From Erigeron canadensis (lineage: Eukaryota; Streptophyta; Magnoliopsida; Asterales; Asteraceae), in the NCBI RefSeq assembly GCF_010389155.1, contig NC_057769.1:6200735-6264734 (forward strand): a DNA stretch of 64,000 nucleotides, given 5' to 3'. The translations under genes were made by a program, and so were the position numbers. The notes under the pieces were generated by a model that saw nothing but the letters and a program-made list of their open reading frames with translations, was not told the origin of the DNA and made no database searches. Below, piece by piece: positions 1 to 12,084 of this stretch (position 1 is the first letter of the stretch; each line of letters starts with the position of its first letter).

Positions 1-635
1 AGTATTTGTGGCGATAATGATGAAATGATCCATCTAGATCAGATTGTTAAACGGATTTATATATTTATAATTTCAATAATGATAAACTTTGTGTAGGTCC
101 AACCCTCAGCCCAGCTCCTTAAAAAGAAAATATAAATATGAACTGGATTTGTATATTGATATGATTGTTAAATGACAATCTTTTTTTTTCACCGCAAGTG
201 TTTTTTTTTCAAACGTTAAGTTGTGTGATGGTCGGTTGACGAATTCACAAGACAGAAGTAGTCATTTTTTATTTGACAGATGTAGGTAATACGGTAATTA
301 ATAACAAACATTTAGGGGACCAGTTATTTAAAGGATGTAATCTTAATAATAATAATAATGCCGTTCCAAAAAAATAAATAAAAAAAAAAATCTTAATAAT
401 AAATTAATAATAATGAACTATTAAAGGGATGGATTAGCGGGAATATTATGTACTTTTCAAAAAAAAAAAAAACTGGATTATTATGCTTTATATTTTGATA
501 CAAACATGACATGTATGTTGACCACTCGAAACGTATGTAAGAATCAAACCAGTTTGAAAACGAACTGTATGCTTTTTTATATGGGGGGCCTTCGATTCAT
601 ATAAAATATATTTTTCAAACCAGTATATAACTAGT
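1..635. other. AT-rich intergenic DNA, no gene seen
   Basis: The stretch is AT-rich with several poly-A and poly-T runs and short AAT microsatellite tracts near 345-420. No reading frame of coding character, RNA gene or transposon terminus was recognised. Confidence 0.6.
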
Positions 636-1770
636 TATAGTACCTGTGCGTTGCCGCGAAATACGTTTTTTACACGAAAAAAGTAAAATCGTAACCATGT
701 AAAAGTTATTTAATGAAAACATGAGAACCTAAAAATTCAGTGACAAGAAATAAAAACGAAAACATTGATGTGGGGCAAATGTAAAAACGCTATGTCTATA
801 AAAAGTCGAATAAAAATAGTCGAAACCAAATGTTTAGAAGTAAAATCGTAACCAGGTGAAAGTTATTTGATGAAAACATGAGAACCCAAAAATTTAGTGT
901 CGAGAAAATAAAAACGAAAACTTTAATGTGGGACAAAAGTTAAAAGATAGAAAATTTGTACGTTTCACGCATAACGTATTTGTACATTCATATAGCTTTT
1001 TAGTATATTATAAATGAGAATCCAAACATTTAGTGTCAAGAAAATAAAAATGAAAACTTTGAAAGTAAAATATGGATGAAAATAGTCAAACCAAATGTTT
1101 AAAAAGTAAAATCATAAATATGTGAAAGTTATTTGATGAAAACATGAGAACACAAAAAATCAGTGTCAAAGAAAATAAAAACGAAAACTTTGATGCAGTG
1201 TAAATTTAAAAACGTTATGTATATAAAAAGACGAATAAAAATATTCAAAACCAAATGGTGAAAGTTAATTGATGAAAATATGAGAACAAAAAAATTTAGT
1301 GTCAAGAAAATATAAACGAAAACTTTAATGTGGGGCAAAAGTTAAAAGATAGAAAGTTTAGAAGGTTAAAATGAAAAAAGGGTAAAAATTCTTATGTGCT
1401 GTAAGAACTTGTACTTTCTACGCATAACGTTAAAGCTTGTACATTCAACGCATAAAGTATTTAAATGAAAATAATGAAAGACCAAATATTTAGAAGTAAA
1501 CCCGTAACTGTGTGAAAGTTATTTGATGGAAACATAAGAACCTAAAAGTTTAGTGTCACGAAAATGAAAGCGAAAATTTTGATGTGGGATAAAAGTTTTT
1601 AAAAAATAGAAATTTTAGGGTTAAAACGAAATTTTGTTAAAATTTAAGGGGTTAAAACGAAATTTGGTTAAAATTAATATGTGTTTTAAATGTTTGTACA
1701 TTTCACGCATAAAGTACTTAAAGTACTTGTACATTTGCATAAGTTTTTAGTATATATATAATTATGTTTT
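636..1770. repeat. Cluster of imperfect AT-rich repeats (block 1)
   Basis: A phrase containing GAAAGTTATTTGATGAAAAC, then AACCTAAAAGTTTAGTGTCA-like and AACTTTGATGTGGGG-like segments, recurs about five times with substitutions and variable spacing. Most units end in a segment with TTGTACATTTCACGCATAAA. The same phrases return at 3180-4375, so the two blocks belong to one repeat family. Both blocks carry a GTACC(T/C)G-type GC-rich tag at one edge (near 636 and near 4384). The spacing is too irregular for a simple satellite. The element class is unknown; a degraded Helitron-like or MITE cluster is possible. Confidence 0.6.
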
Positions 1771-2021
1771 AATTTAACATGTCGGCAGGATCATCAAAAT
1801 TTAGAAAAACATCAAAAATATATCTTTTTTTTAATGAAAATTTTGGAAGATATTGATTTATGGTTTTTTAATTTCATTTTGTAGTTTTGTACACGTTGAA
1901 TTCTGTTTATTATTATTATTTATTTTATTTTATTTTTTTTAGTTAAGCTTGAACTTTTTGTTGGCAACTACACCATTCTCGATATAAATTTGAGTTGTGA
2001 CATTGACGGGATATCTGATAT

Positions 2022-2499
2022 TAGGGGTGTAATCGAACCGAGTTGAGCCGACACAGTACCAAGTTCGAGCTCGACTCGATTGTAAAACTCGAAGCTCGAA
2101 ATTTGACTCGAGCTCGATCGAGCCTTTATTTTCAAGCTCGAGCTCGAGCTCGTCTTACGTGTCGACACTTCTGAGCTCGACTCGGCTCGACTCGATTAAT
2201 AAATAAATTATGTTTCAAATCAAATTAGTTCTACAAGCTCGACAATTTCAAACACGACTCGATTAAGCTCGACTCGGTAACATAGTAATTATGTTAAAAT
2301 ATATAATATTCAAGGGTAAAATTGTAAATATGTACAAGCTCGATTAAGCTCGCGAGCAGGCTATATTGAGGCTCGAGCTCGACTCGAAAGTCTACTTGAG
2401 TAGCTCGAGCTCGGCTCGACCCAGACCGAGTCGATTTCGAGTAATTTCCGAGTTGAATTCCGGTAGCTCGCGAACTGTATCGTCTTGTTTACACTCCTA
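2022..2499. mobile_element. Short non-autonomous hAT-type element rich in GAGCTCGA
   Basis: The element starts TAGGGGTGTAATCGAACC and ends GTTTACACTCCTA, which are complementary over about nine bases. It is flanked by near-identical 8-bp duplications, TCTGATAT (2014-2021) and TCTAATAT (2500-2507), the length expected for hAT transposons. The interior is filled with CTCGAGCTCGA-type short palindromes (2060-2160 and 2330-2420). It has no ORF, so it would depend on a transposase encoded elsewhere. Confidence 0.8.
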
Positions 2500-2507
2500 T
2501 CTAATAT

Positions 2508-3179
2508 GGGGCAATCATCTATTGTTAAGATTATGAAAGTTTAATGGTTATCTATGATATGATTATAAGCACAATCATTTCTAATGCGAAAGACGCATGC
2601 CTGCCTGCCTAAAAAGACCAAAAATAAGATTTCCATGGTTTAATTTGTGATACAAAGGTACAGTATTTGTTGTATATATTAAAATATCCTGCATTATATG
2701 ATATATATTATTACTGTATTATTATGGTATTAACAATTTGTTATTATCGTTTATATTAAATATCAAATTAACATCAAAATTTTTTGATTGGTTATTATAG
2801 CAGGTGGGGCATTGATTTTTGTCTTCGTTGCGTACACGTCGTAATCTGTTGCAGTTGGATGTAAAAATTACTCGAATACCATTGGAACTGGATTAATTAT
2901 CTAAACATATAAATAAATACTAGTTGTTGACTGCGTGGGGTACGTGTTTGGCGAGCGTCTGAGTGAGTGAGTGAGTTGAGTGAGAAAGTGAGGGCCCCGA
3001 GGAAGCGGGGGTATACAATAAATTTTTGGCAAATTTATGTCAAATATTCGAACCCAAACTTTAAAAATTACAGCTAACCATCTAGCAATAACATTAAACA
3101 TAATGTAAAGGAATAATAAGTCGTATAAGAACACGAATAACAACTATGTTAATGCTTTAAATGTTTCATGAATGTAAGA
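2508..3179. other. Intergenic DNA, no gene seen
   Basis: AT-rich sequence with a short GAGT-type simple repeat near 2960-2985. Small open frames here have no coding character or recognisable similarity. Confidence 0.5.
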
Positions 3180-4375
3180 CGTAAGCATGATGAAAGTTCT
3201 TATATATTAAAAACGTTATATATTGTATAAAAACGGAAGAAAATAATCAAAAACCAAATCTTTACAAGTAAAACCATAGCTGTGCGTGTACAAATTGTAT
3301 GATGAAAACCTGAGAATCCAAAAGTTTAGTGTCCATAAAAATGAAAACAAAAATTTTGATGTGAGATACAAGTTAAAAGATGACAACTTTCATTAAAAAA
3401 ACAACTAAACATGTAGCAATACAATAAAAATAATGTAAAGAATATTAAGATGTATAAAAACATGAATAATAACTATATTAATGTTTTACATGTAACATGA
3501 ACGTAACACGTAACGATGAGAAAAGTTATTGTATAATGAAAACGGTATATGTATAAAAAGACAAATGAAAATAATCAAAGAACAAATGTTTAAAAGTAAA
3601 ACCGTAACTGTGTGAAAGTTGTTTGATAAAAACATGAGAATTTATAAGTTTAGTGTCACGAAAATGAAAGCGAAAACTTTGATGTGGGGTAAAAGTAAAA
3701 AAATAGAAATTATAAGGGATTAAAACGAAATTTGGTTAAAATTAGTATGTGCTTTAAATGGTTATACATTCTATGCATAAATTACTTGTACATTTACATA
3801 GGTTTTTAATTTACGTGTACAAATTGTATGATGAAAACCTGGGATTCCAAAAGTTTAGTGTCCATAAAAATGAAAACGAAAATTTTGATGTGGGATACAA
3901 GTTAAAGTATGAAAACTTTCATTAAAAAAACAACTAAACATGTAGCAATACAATATTAATAATGTAAAGAATATTAAGATGTATAAAAACATGAACAATA
4001 ACTATATTAATGTTTTAAATGTAACATGAACGTAAGACGTAACGATGATAAAAGTTATTGTATAATGAAAACGGTATATGTATAAAAAGACAAATGAAAA
4101 TAATCAAAGAACAAATGTTAAAAAGTAAAATCGTAGCTGTGTGAAAGTTGTTTAATGAAAACATGAGAATTTAAAAGTTTAGTGTCACGAAAATGAAAGC
4201 GAAAACTTTGATGTGGGGTAAAAGTTAAAAAATAGAACATTTAGGGGGTTAAAACGAAATTTGGTTTAAATTTAAGGGGTTAAAACGAAACTTGGTTAAA
4301 ATTAGTATGTGCTTTAAATGGTTGTACATTTCACGCATAAAGTACTTGTACATTTAAATAAGTTTTTAGTATATA
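3180..4375. repeat. Cluster of imperfect AT-rich repeats (block 2)
   Basis: The same units as in 636-1770. Two long subunits, about 3255-3790 and 3805-4370, are near-duplicates of each other, sharing the order of GATGAAAACCTG, ACAACTAAACATGTAGCAAT, AACGGTATATGTATAAAAAG and TTAAAACGAAATTTGGTTAA segments. This implies a local duplication of roughly 550 bp. No coding potential was seen. Confidence 0.65.
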
Positions 4376-5161
4376 CGAACAATGGTACCCGCGTAATGCG
4401 GCGGTGATATGGTGGGGTGATAGGTCATAGGTGGTGATAAGTCATAAAGTGTGATAACCAAATACCTTAGTCGTACGGGCTCCGTACTCGGATTTAAAAA
4501 TTCGTCGAAAGTATATCGACTGACATCTCTAATGAAAGAGCATGAAATTTTAAGAACACCCATGCAATTTTTATAATTTATCAATATACGGTTTTTGAGA
4601 TAAAAGATTTTGATTAAATTAGAGGAATAAAATGATTTATGGAGGAAAGAGAAAAAAATGAGTGGTTGAGATTTGAGGAAAGAGAAAAACATGAATGGTT
4701 GAGATTTAAAGGTATTATAGGTATATTAGATAGAAATGTTTAAGTTAGTGAATAAAAAAGATGGATAATTTAGATAGTTCAAATCATCTTTTAAAATTTG
4801 AAAAAAAGTCAAAATGTTTTATCAGATAGTATTAGATATAATTATATTAAATTATATTATATTATATATTATATTATTCTCTAAACCTTAGCAAAATACT
4901 TATTTAATTACGCCGGCAAGGCAAGTCATTCATGGTCCACTGTATTTGGAACTGCATCTAACTAAATAATCTATGCTTCTGGAATCTGGACAGAGGAAAA
5001 ACAATATTCTGTTATATATCATTTTAATATTGTATGATTAAAAATTTAAAATAAACAAAGTTTTTCTTAAAAGAAAATAAATAAAAAGGTATTGTATTTG
5101 ATTTATATATAACTTTGTTAAATAGCAAAATCTGCTAATAAACTGAAAAGGGCACTACTAT
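4376..5161. other. Intergenic DNA with a GC-rich tag and a short local duplication
   Basis: A GC-rich tag (TACCCGCGTAATGCGGCGG, about 4387-4405) sits at the edge of the preceding repeat block. A phrase around TGGTTGAGATTTGAGGAAAG is duplicated near 4660-4710. The remainder is AT-rich with ATT runs (4840-4875). No gene was recognised. Confidence 0.5.
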
Positions 5162-5354
5162 CAAGGGCGGTACCATACGGGGGCAAAGGGGGCAAATACC
5201 CCTTCCAAATTCAGATTTTGTCATATAATTTTAAATTTTTCATCGATTTTTAAAATTTTCTTATAAGTTTTTAACATTTTGACCCTTTTATATTTAAGTT
5301 TTACGGATTTTTTCATTTTGCCCCTTTTAAAAAAAAATTCTGGTACCGCCTCTG
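5162..5354. mobile_element. 193-bp hAT-type MITE
   Basis: Terminal inverted repeats CAAGGGCGGTACCAT and CTGGTACCGCCTCTG (complementary with few mismatches) are flanked by perfect 8-bp duplications ACTACTAT at 5154-5161 and 5355-5362. Length, TIRs and duplication size fit a non-autonomous hAT element. The interior is AT-rich and non-coding. Confidence 0.88.
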
Positions 5355-5362
5355 ACTACTAT

Positions 5363-5797
5363 CATCATACATACAGATTACATTACACAATACGACACGA
5401 TTGAAAATCATACATATACAATAACCTTATCATGTCGTTGTCGTGTGTGTTCTAAAAGTTACTACTTCTAATAAATAGATGTTTCATGTTTGTGGCAGAA
5501 CATATAGTCAGGGACTCGGGGTCTACTTTTTTAATGACTTACATGTGCCAAGTTCATTTACTAATACGCATATAACTAAAAAATTATATATCACTAAATC
5601 ATTAATACGACCAATACCGGTACCATTATTATATTTGGTGTATTTTAATTTATGTTTAAGATACCATAACCAGCCTATTGTTTTAACAAATAATTCATTT
5701 GATAACATCGAAAAATGTTTCTTCGTGTTAACAAAGTTTAGATCTCAATGCATAAACACAACTCATCAACTGGTAAGTCTATTTGGGAAAATGAATA
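5363..5797. other. Intergenic DNA, no supported gene
   Basis: A plus-strand open frame from 5479 runs across this stretch and into the next element's inverted repeat. It has no recognisable domain and its C-terminal part is transposon sequence, so I do not call a gene. Confidence 0.5.
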
Positions 5798-5806
5798 ATC
5801 ATTTTA

Positions 5807-6896
5807 GAGAAAATGTCAGAAATGGTCCCTCTGGTTTGTCATATTCACATTTTGCCCCTTATGATTTTTTTCGTTGCAAATGGTCCCTTACGTTTCCATT
5901 TTCGTTGCCAGAGACCCCTGACACTAACATCCGTCAAATTCGCCGTTAAAACCCTTCACATGCAAAAAAATATGAGGGTATAATCATCTATTTTGCACCC
6001 TATATCTACATATACATATTTATATTTATTTATACATATACATACATATAAACGATTAACTTGCCTCAATTTCAGTCAGACCCAAACCCAGAAACCACCC
6101 AAATCCCTTTTCCTCTAATTTAATCGATATGGAAGACGATGAAAACCCTCCCTGCCATGAGAATGAGTTACCAGTGTTCAGAGTCAAGTCGTGGAACAAA
6201 GATAAATATGCATCTGCATCTATGATATATATAGAAAAGAGAGATCTCTGTATTGATCCACCTGCCACAACAGGCCACCACCATGCCTAACCACCTGATA
6301 CACCAGTCACTAATTCCGCCTACACCTGTATTATTGATAAGATATTGGTTTGAAATTTTAAAGATATTAAATATCATCTTTGATGAAGATGGTGGTGTGC
6401 TTTCGACCGACGGTGACATTGGTTGTATCAAACACTACCTTTTCCCCTTCTATCAACACACACAAAACATACACCGCCTCCCTATCTCTCTTATTACTGT
6501 CGAACACACCTCAAATTCTTAAGTAAAAAACCTTACCAAGTATATTATTATATATACATACTCGTATATGTATATATATAAATATAAATATATATTCCTA
6601 GAAAGCCACCATAATCTGGAAAATATGTGAAGCACATTAAAAGAGACAGTAACACTTACCATCGATGGGCTCACTTTATGCAAAAAGGGGTTTTATTATC
6701 TTTTGATTTCATTAACTGGGTTTTGTTCATCTTTAATGGAAATGAAGTTGAAATACAACAACAACAACTCGTCATCATCATCCATGTCTGCCGATGAAGT
6801 AATAAGAAAAACCCGGTTTTGAACACTCCTATCCGCAGTAACACACCATCACCATTCCCAGTTTTCCATTCTTTAAATTTCACTGTTGTAGATAAA

Positions 6897-6942
<46 letters not shown>

Positions 6943-7339
6943 CAGAGAGAGAGAGAGACACATAGAGATTGATGGATATATAGAGAGATAAGATGGATTT
7001 GGTTGGTTTATAGATGAAGATGATATAGATATGGATTCCCTTTATCTTTTATATAAAAGGAAAGAAATACAGTATCAAGTTTAATTTGGATATTTATGAG
7101 AGAGAAGGTAAAAAAATAGTGTAAATATAGTGGTTGTGCTGTTCAAAAGGAAATATAGTGGTGGTGATATTTGAATGGACAATCATACCCTCTTTAATCG
7201 GTCATAGTTAACAGAAGTTAGTATCAGGGGTCTCTAGCAATGATAATGGAAAAGTAAGGGACCATTTGCAATGAAAAAAAAGCATAGTGGGCAAAATGCG
7301 AATATGACAAACTAGATGGACCATTTGTGACATTTTCTC
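5807..7339. mobile_element. Non-autonomous Mutator-like element (MULE), 1.53 kb
   Basis: Long inverted repeats of about 150-190 bp bound the element: the left end begins GAGAAAATGTCAGAAATGG and the right end is its imperfect complement ending TGACATTTTCTC. Perfect 9-bp duplications ATCATTTTA lie at 5798-5806 and 7340-7348, diagnostic of Mutator-type insertion. There is no transposase. The interior holds a (TA)n(GA)n microsatellite (6896-6958) and non-coding DNA. A short plus-strand frame near 6129-6288 beginning with an acidic MEDDENPP segment could be captured host sequence (Pack-MULE-like), but I do not recognise it. Confidence 0.9.
6896..6958. repeat. Compound TA/GA microsatellite
   Basis: A run of about 11 TA dinucleotides passes directly into about 19 GA dinucleotides with one interruption. 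It lies inside the Mutator-like element. Confidence 0.95.
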
Positions 7340-7424
7340 ATCATTTTAACTAAATAGCTTAAAAATCATTCTAACAATAAGATGATAATGCGAAAAGGAA
7401 CAAGATTAAGGAAAAAATTAATTA

Positions 7425-8867
7425 TGTCAAAGAGGGTCAATTGTGCGACGGGCAGTCTCCCTTTTGTCCATCTTGGTATCATGATCGGTGCTAACATGAA
7501 CAAGGTGGCCAATTGGGATTTTTCTTTTTGATATTTTTGAATCCAGCCTCTCTCGGTGGAAGGCGCGTTGTCTGTCAATGGCAGGAAGGGTAACTCTAAT
7601 CAAAGCCTGTTATGGAATGCTTGCCTACATATTTTTTTTTTTCCATTTTTAAGGTCCTTGTGAAAGTTATTAAGGGTCTCGAGACATTAATTCGAAGTTT
7701 TTTTTGGGGCAACTCAGAATTTGGAAGGAAGATACACTGGGTATCGTGGGAAAGAGTGGCGTTGTCCAAGTGTAGGCGTGGGTTGGGGATCAGTAGGCTT
7801 AGGGACATTAACGTGGCCCTTCTCGCTAAATGGGTTTGGAGATTCATAAATCAACCCCACGACTTATGGAGACGAGTCATATCTATACTTTACGACACCA
7901 AAAGAAGATGGAATCATATTCCTTGCAACAAAGAGTTACCAGGTACTTGGAAAAACATTGTTAAACTCGTGGATTATGTTAGAATTGATGGTAAGGGTAT
8001 ATTTAATATGTTAAAAGGGGAACTGGAAGATGGTATGGGTATCGAGTTTTGGACGAACTATTGGGTTGGTAATGGGCCATTGAAAGATAACTTTCCACAC
8101 CTGTTTAAACTCGAAATGTGATAAAAAGGTTGTGGTTGCTAAAAGGTGTGATAATGATAAAAAGGTTGGGAAGCTGGAATTGGGCTAGGCAGCCCACGTC
8201 GACAGAGGAAATAGGTGAATGGGCCAGTTTGAATTCGTTACTTTCTAGGGTCGTTTGTTTACATAGACATGACAGGTAGGTGTGGAAGGGAGGGAAGGAC
8301 GGTGATTTGATAGTAAGGAATGTGAAGGAGTTTTTGAACAACAATAAGGATTACAGCGACCGATACGTTTTTGATTGGTGCAAATGGATCCTTCGCAAAT
8401 GCAATTTGCTTATGTGGAGGGCGGTGATGGATCGAATCCCAACAATGCAAGCGTTACAAGCTTGTAATTATGGCTTTGGTGAGGCGAGTTGCGGGCTGTG
8501 TGGGGAAGGAATTGAAACGGCTGATCACTTATTTTATGAATGTAACGTGACAGCGAGAATTTGGTAGTCCATACAGGAGTGCTGCAACTCGAAACCATTT
8601 TTTGTTTTCAATATTAAAGATCTTATCGAGTTTCATCAACTACAACTTGGCAAAAGTGGTACATAAAAGGAAGCCATTAAAGGGATCATTTTTATTAGTT
8701 GTTGGTGCATTTGAAAGGCGAGAAATAAAACCAAGTTTAAAAACGTTGCTGTGAATGTTTTGGGTATATTGCAAAGTATCAAAGCGATGGGGTTTCTTTG
8801 GTATAAAAGTAGAACTAAACATAAAAGCCTGTTGTGGCAGGACTGGTTAAAGTTCAAGTTGTTGTAA
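7425..8867 (+). pseudogene. 5'-truncated L1-type LINE, C-terminal end of ORF2 reverse transcriptase
   Basis: Translations in shifting frames give the C-terminal part of a plant non-LTR reverse transcriptase. A SLPFVHLGIMIGANMNKV-like segment lies near 7460-7510, RWKARCLSMAGRVTLIKA near 7550-7605, then IRSFFWGNSEFGRKIHWVSW (7690-7755) and the zf-RVT region with CGLCGEGIETADHLFYECN (about 8490-8545). The frame ends at a TAA at 8865-8867, followed by an A-rich tail at 8891-8899. At least three frame changes (about 7610, 8120-8160 and 8570) and the lack of endonuclease and most of the RT mark it as dead. It starts just after the Mutator-like element's target duplication. Confidence 0.85.
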
Positions 8868-8899
8868 TTTTGTAATTATTATATACTTTAAAAAAAAAA

Positions 8900-9218
8900 T
8901 TATGCAATTTTTATGGTATTAGGAGGAATTTAGCTAAATTAATTTTATTTTTTAATTTTTAATCATTTTCCTTCCGGTTGTGTTTTAAAAAGACGTCATA
9001 AACTCCACTTGGCATGATGGCATCGAAAGTTGTAACATCAACCGACACATCCAGGGGAAGCAGGAATGAACAAATTTTTAACTAACGTACGCCAATCACA
9101 CTAACATACACCAGTCAACTTAACCTACGCTAATCCTGCTTCCCCGCGCTAACTTACACCATCAATGCTAACCTACGCTATTCACTCTCCTTGGACTGGC
9201 TCATTACTCAAAAAAATT
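8900..9218. other. Upstream region of the MUR3-type gene, with CTAAC-type repeats
   Basis: Between about 9080 and 9190 a motif like CTAAC-TACGC recurs five or six times roughly every 20 bp (for example CTAACGTACGCCAATC, CTAACATACACCAGTC, TTAACCTACGCTAATC, CTAACCTACGCTATTC). It lies directly upstream of the promoter. It may be an old tandem repeat or a cluster of regulatory sites; the sequence alone does not decide. Confidence 0.5.
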
Positions 9219-9220
9219 CA

Positions 9221-9228
9221 TATAAAAA
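9221..9228 (+). promoter_or_regulatory. Putative TATA box of the MUR3-type gene
   Basis: TATAAAAA lies about 30 bp before a CA-rich start region (about 9250-9260). It is followed by a CT-rich leader (9270-9300), typical of plant 5' UTRs. It precedes the coding start by about 250 bp. Confidence 0.6.
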
Positions 9229-9301
9229 CCACAATTTGTTCATCAATCAATCATAATCATCACCTCCAAATCACCTCTCTCTAGATTTTCTCTCTCTACA
9301 A

Positions 9302-9461
9302 GTAAGTTTCATCATCAAAACTCTGATTCTATTGGATCTGTTTGTCATATCTTTTTACCTGATTTAATCAGACTTTATACACACACATATACATATATAT
9401 ATCTATATATATATACATGTAATTATTATGTTAAGTTTAATAAGTTAGAAAGAATACATAG
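9302..9461 (+). other. Possible 5'-UTR intron of the MUR3-type gene
   Basis: A GTAAGT donor follows the CT-rich leader at 9302. A plausible acceptor AG ends at 9461 after an AT-rich stretch with TA repeats, leaving 14 bases before the ATG. Transcript data would settle whether it is used. Confidence 0.4.
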
Positions 9462-9475
9462 AATCTGTGTATGTA

Positions 9476-11350
9476 ATGAGACGGCGTTCACCGGTGAATA
9501 TATCATCAGATCAAATGGAAAAAGGAAATAATAATAAATCACAAAAATCTCGTGTTTGTGTGTTAGGTTTTCTCTGTGTGTTATTTTGGGGATTTTTATT
9601 ATATTTTCATTTTATTATAATTGGTGGTAGATCTCTTCAACTTAATAGCTCTGTTTCGTATGATTCCGTAACTCCGGAAGCTATTCCGGTTGTTCGTCGT
9701 CCCATCGAGACTAGTTTGCCTGTAGTTGAACAGCCCGATACTGATAAGCCCGAACCGGATCGTCCGGTTGAACATAGTAATGACATGAATAAGGTATTTG
9801 GTGATAAATTAGATAATGTAGTTGAACCTACACTAGATCAAGTTGATAAGACGGATGTAGATAGGACGGAAGTTGATAAAACGGACGTAGATAGGAGGGA
9901 AGTTGAGCGTTTTCCGTTTATGAAGGCAATGAGGACGGTAGAGAATAAGAGTGATCCGTGTGGAGGGAGATATGTTTATGTACATGATCTTCCTTCTAGG
10001 TTTAATGAGGATATGCTTAAGCAATGTAGGAGTTTAAGTAAATGGACGAATATGTGTAAGTTCACGACGAATGCTGGACTTGGACCGCCATTGGAGAATA
10101 CTGAAGGGGTGTTTTCGGATAATGGATGGTATGCAACGAATCAGTTTGCGGTGGATGTTATTTTTAGTAATAGGATGAAGCAGTATGAGTGTTTGACTAA
10201 TGATTCTTCGCTTGCTGCGGCTATATTTGTGCCTTTTTATGCGGGGTTTGATATTGCTCGGTATCTTTGGGGGTATAATATATCTATGAGGGATGCTGCG
10301 TCTCTTGATCTTGTTGATTGGTTGCAGAAGAGACCCGAGTGGGGGATAATGGGAGGCAAGGATCATTTTCTTGTTGCGGGTAGGATCACGTGGGATTTTA
10401 GGAGATTGAGTGAAGAGGAAACGGATTGGGGGAGTAAGCTTTTGTTTCTGCCGGCTGCTAAAAACATGTCCATGCTTGTGGTGGAATCTAGTCCGTGGAA
10501 TGCGAATGATTTTGCCATTCCTTATCCTACTTATTTTCATCCGTCAAAGGATGCTGAGGTGTTTGCGTGGCAGGATCGGATGATGAACTTAGATAGGAAA
10601 TGGCTGTTCTGTTTTGCTGGGGCACCTCGTCCTGATAATCCGAAATCAATTAGGGGTCAGCTTATTGATCAGTGCAAAAGTTCAAGTGTTGGAAAGCTTT
10701 TAGAATGTGATCTTGGTGAGAGCAAGTGTCATTCCCCTAGTAGTATAATGCAGATGTTCCAGAGCTCAGTTTTCTGTCTTCAACCACAAGGTGATTCATA
10801 TACAAGAAGATCAGCGTTTGACTCAATGTTGGCTGGTTGCATTCCGGTCTTTTTTCATCCTGGTTCTGCGTACACACAATATACATGGCATCTCCCAAAA
10901 AATTACACAATGTATTCTGTGTTTATCCCAGAGGATGATCTTCGTAAGAAGAATATAAGTTTAGAAGAACGACTAGGTCAAATCCCGCCGGAACAGGTCA
11001 AGAAGATGAGAGAGGAGGTCATAAATTTGATCCCAAGGCTGATATATGCAGACCCTCGTTCAAAACTACACTCTCACAAAGATGCATTTGATGTATCTGT
11101 TCAAGCAATTATCAACAAGGTGACAAGATTGAGGAAAGACATCATTGAAGGTCGCACTGATGAAGATTTCATTGAAGAATTAAGTTGGAAGTATGCTTTA
11201 TTAGATGAAGGCGAGTATGTGGGCGTTCATGAATGGGATCCCTTTTTCTCTAAACCAAAACCGAATGATGGAAACAATGATCCAGATGGTTCTGCAGCAG
11301 CAGAAGCAGCAAAGAATTCTTGGAAAAACGAGCAAAGAGACCACTCATGA
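9476..11350 (+). CDS. MUR3: MUR3-type xyloglucan galactosyltransferase (GT47, exostosin family), 624 aa
   Basis: A type II Golgi enzyme expected to add galactose to xylose side chains of xyloglucan during cell-wall synthesis. I start at the ATG giving MRRRSPVN; the frame is open slightly upstream only through a GTG, and MUR3 proteins carry the MRRR segment near their start. A short basic cytosolic tail precedes one membrane segment at about residues 25-45. A variable stem follows, with [21 protein letters not shown] repeats (about 125-145). The exostosin/GT47 domain spans about 160-560, with [81 protein letters not shown] and [19 protein letters not shown]. The length fits Arabidopsis MUR3 (about 619 aa). 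The C-terminal [12 protein letters not shown] also fits that protein. The coding region is one uninterrupted exon with no sign of damage. Confidence 0.95.
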   Translation: MRRRSPVNISSDQMEKGNNNKSQKSRVCVLGFLCVLFWGFLLYFHFIIIGGRSLQLNSSVSYDSVTPEAIPVVRRPIETSLPVVEQPDTDKPEPDRPVEHSNDMNKVFGDKLDNVVEPTLDQVDKTDVDRTEVDKTDVDRREVERFPFMKAMRTVENKSDPCGGRYVYVHDLPSRFNEDMLKQCRSLSKWTNMCKFTTNAGLGPPLENTEGVFSDNGWYATNQFAVDVIFSNRMKQYECLTNDSSLAAAIFVPFYAGFDIARYLWGYNISMRDAASLDLVDWLQKRPEWGIMGGKDHFLVAGRITWDFRRLSEEETDWGSKLLFLPAAKNMSMLVVESSPWNANDFAIPYPTYFHPSKDAEVFAWQDRMMNLDRKWLFCFAGAPRPDNPKSIRGQLIDQCKSSSVGKLLECDLGESKCHSPSSIMQMFQSSVFCLQPQGDSYTRRSAFDSMLAGCIPVFFHPGSAYTQYTWHLPKNYTMYSVFIPEDDLRKKNISLEERLGQIPPEQVKKMREEVINLIPRLIYADPRSKLHSHKDAFDVSVQAIINKVTRLRKDIIEGRTDEDFIEELSWKYALLDEGEYVGVHEWDPFFSKPKPNDGNNDPDGSAAAEAAKNSWKNEQRDHS

Positions 11351-12076
11351 CCAACTTCCACTGCGTTGAGCAGCACAAAAATGTGACGGAGGTACGTTGG
11401 TTTAAAAATTTAAATGTCGTTGATACATGATACTCATATTAGAGTTTACTATGTAGTTTGTTGTCTGCCCATTCAGTGCTTGAAGCAGGAAGCAGAGAAA
11501 CCATAATTTTGCTACTAATATATAGTTTTTTATTGTCTGATTTTTGATTCTTTGTAATGATATTCATATACACATTCTGTTACACGAACTCTCGATTCTC
11601 TTACATATCACTTAAACAAGAATGCCAAAGTAAAAAGGTTTACTTTTTTTAATTGTATCTTGAGCTCTATCGGTTTATTTACATCTTAGATTGTCATTTA
11701 GAACACGACATAATCATTATTTTAATTGTCGAATGTTTAATTGCATAGATTTGTTACTTTAGACCATGAAAGTTTAAGTCTTTTTATTGTTGAATGCTTA
11801 GTTGCAACTGAATCTTTTTCTTAAACGCGCATAACCGGAATGAAGTACGCGTTGATTTTAGTTATGTTTTATTTCCAACATTTGAATGATTAAATTGCTC
11901 TTTCTTTTAAGTAGCTTAAATAGGAACGGGTTAAACATATTGAAAGTTTTCTCCAATGTAAATAAATGCTTAAAATCTCAGGAATGATTTATATTTAGAA
12001 TTACTATTGAATAAATCTGAATTTAAATTCTTGCAATCATAGTAGTCTTAAGAGTTGCATATCGTAGACAAAAAGT
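11351..12076. other. 3' flank of the MUR3-type gene
   Basis: The 3' UTR probably runs to about 11,560 and may contain an intron: a GTACGT donor near 11,391 and an AG after a CCCATTCAG near 11,477. Beyond that the DNA is AT-rich with no gene recognised. Confidence 0.4.
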
Positions 12077-12084
12077 GTTTTGGA

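Noticed and set aside
4366..4692. 108-aa minus-strand gene
   Set aside because: Low-complexity Phe/Ser-rich translation of repetitive AT-rich DNA with no recognisable similarity.
5479..5949. 156-aa plus-strand gene
   Set aside because: Its second half lies in the inverted repeat of the Mutator-like element and the first half shows no domain.
9467..9475. Upstream extension of the MUR3-type protein by three residues
   Set aside because: The codon at 9,467 is GTG, not ATG; the first ATG in frame is at 9,476 and gives the MRRR start seen in MUR3 proteins.
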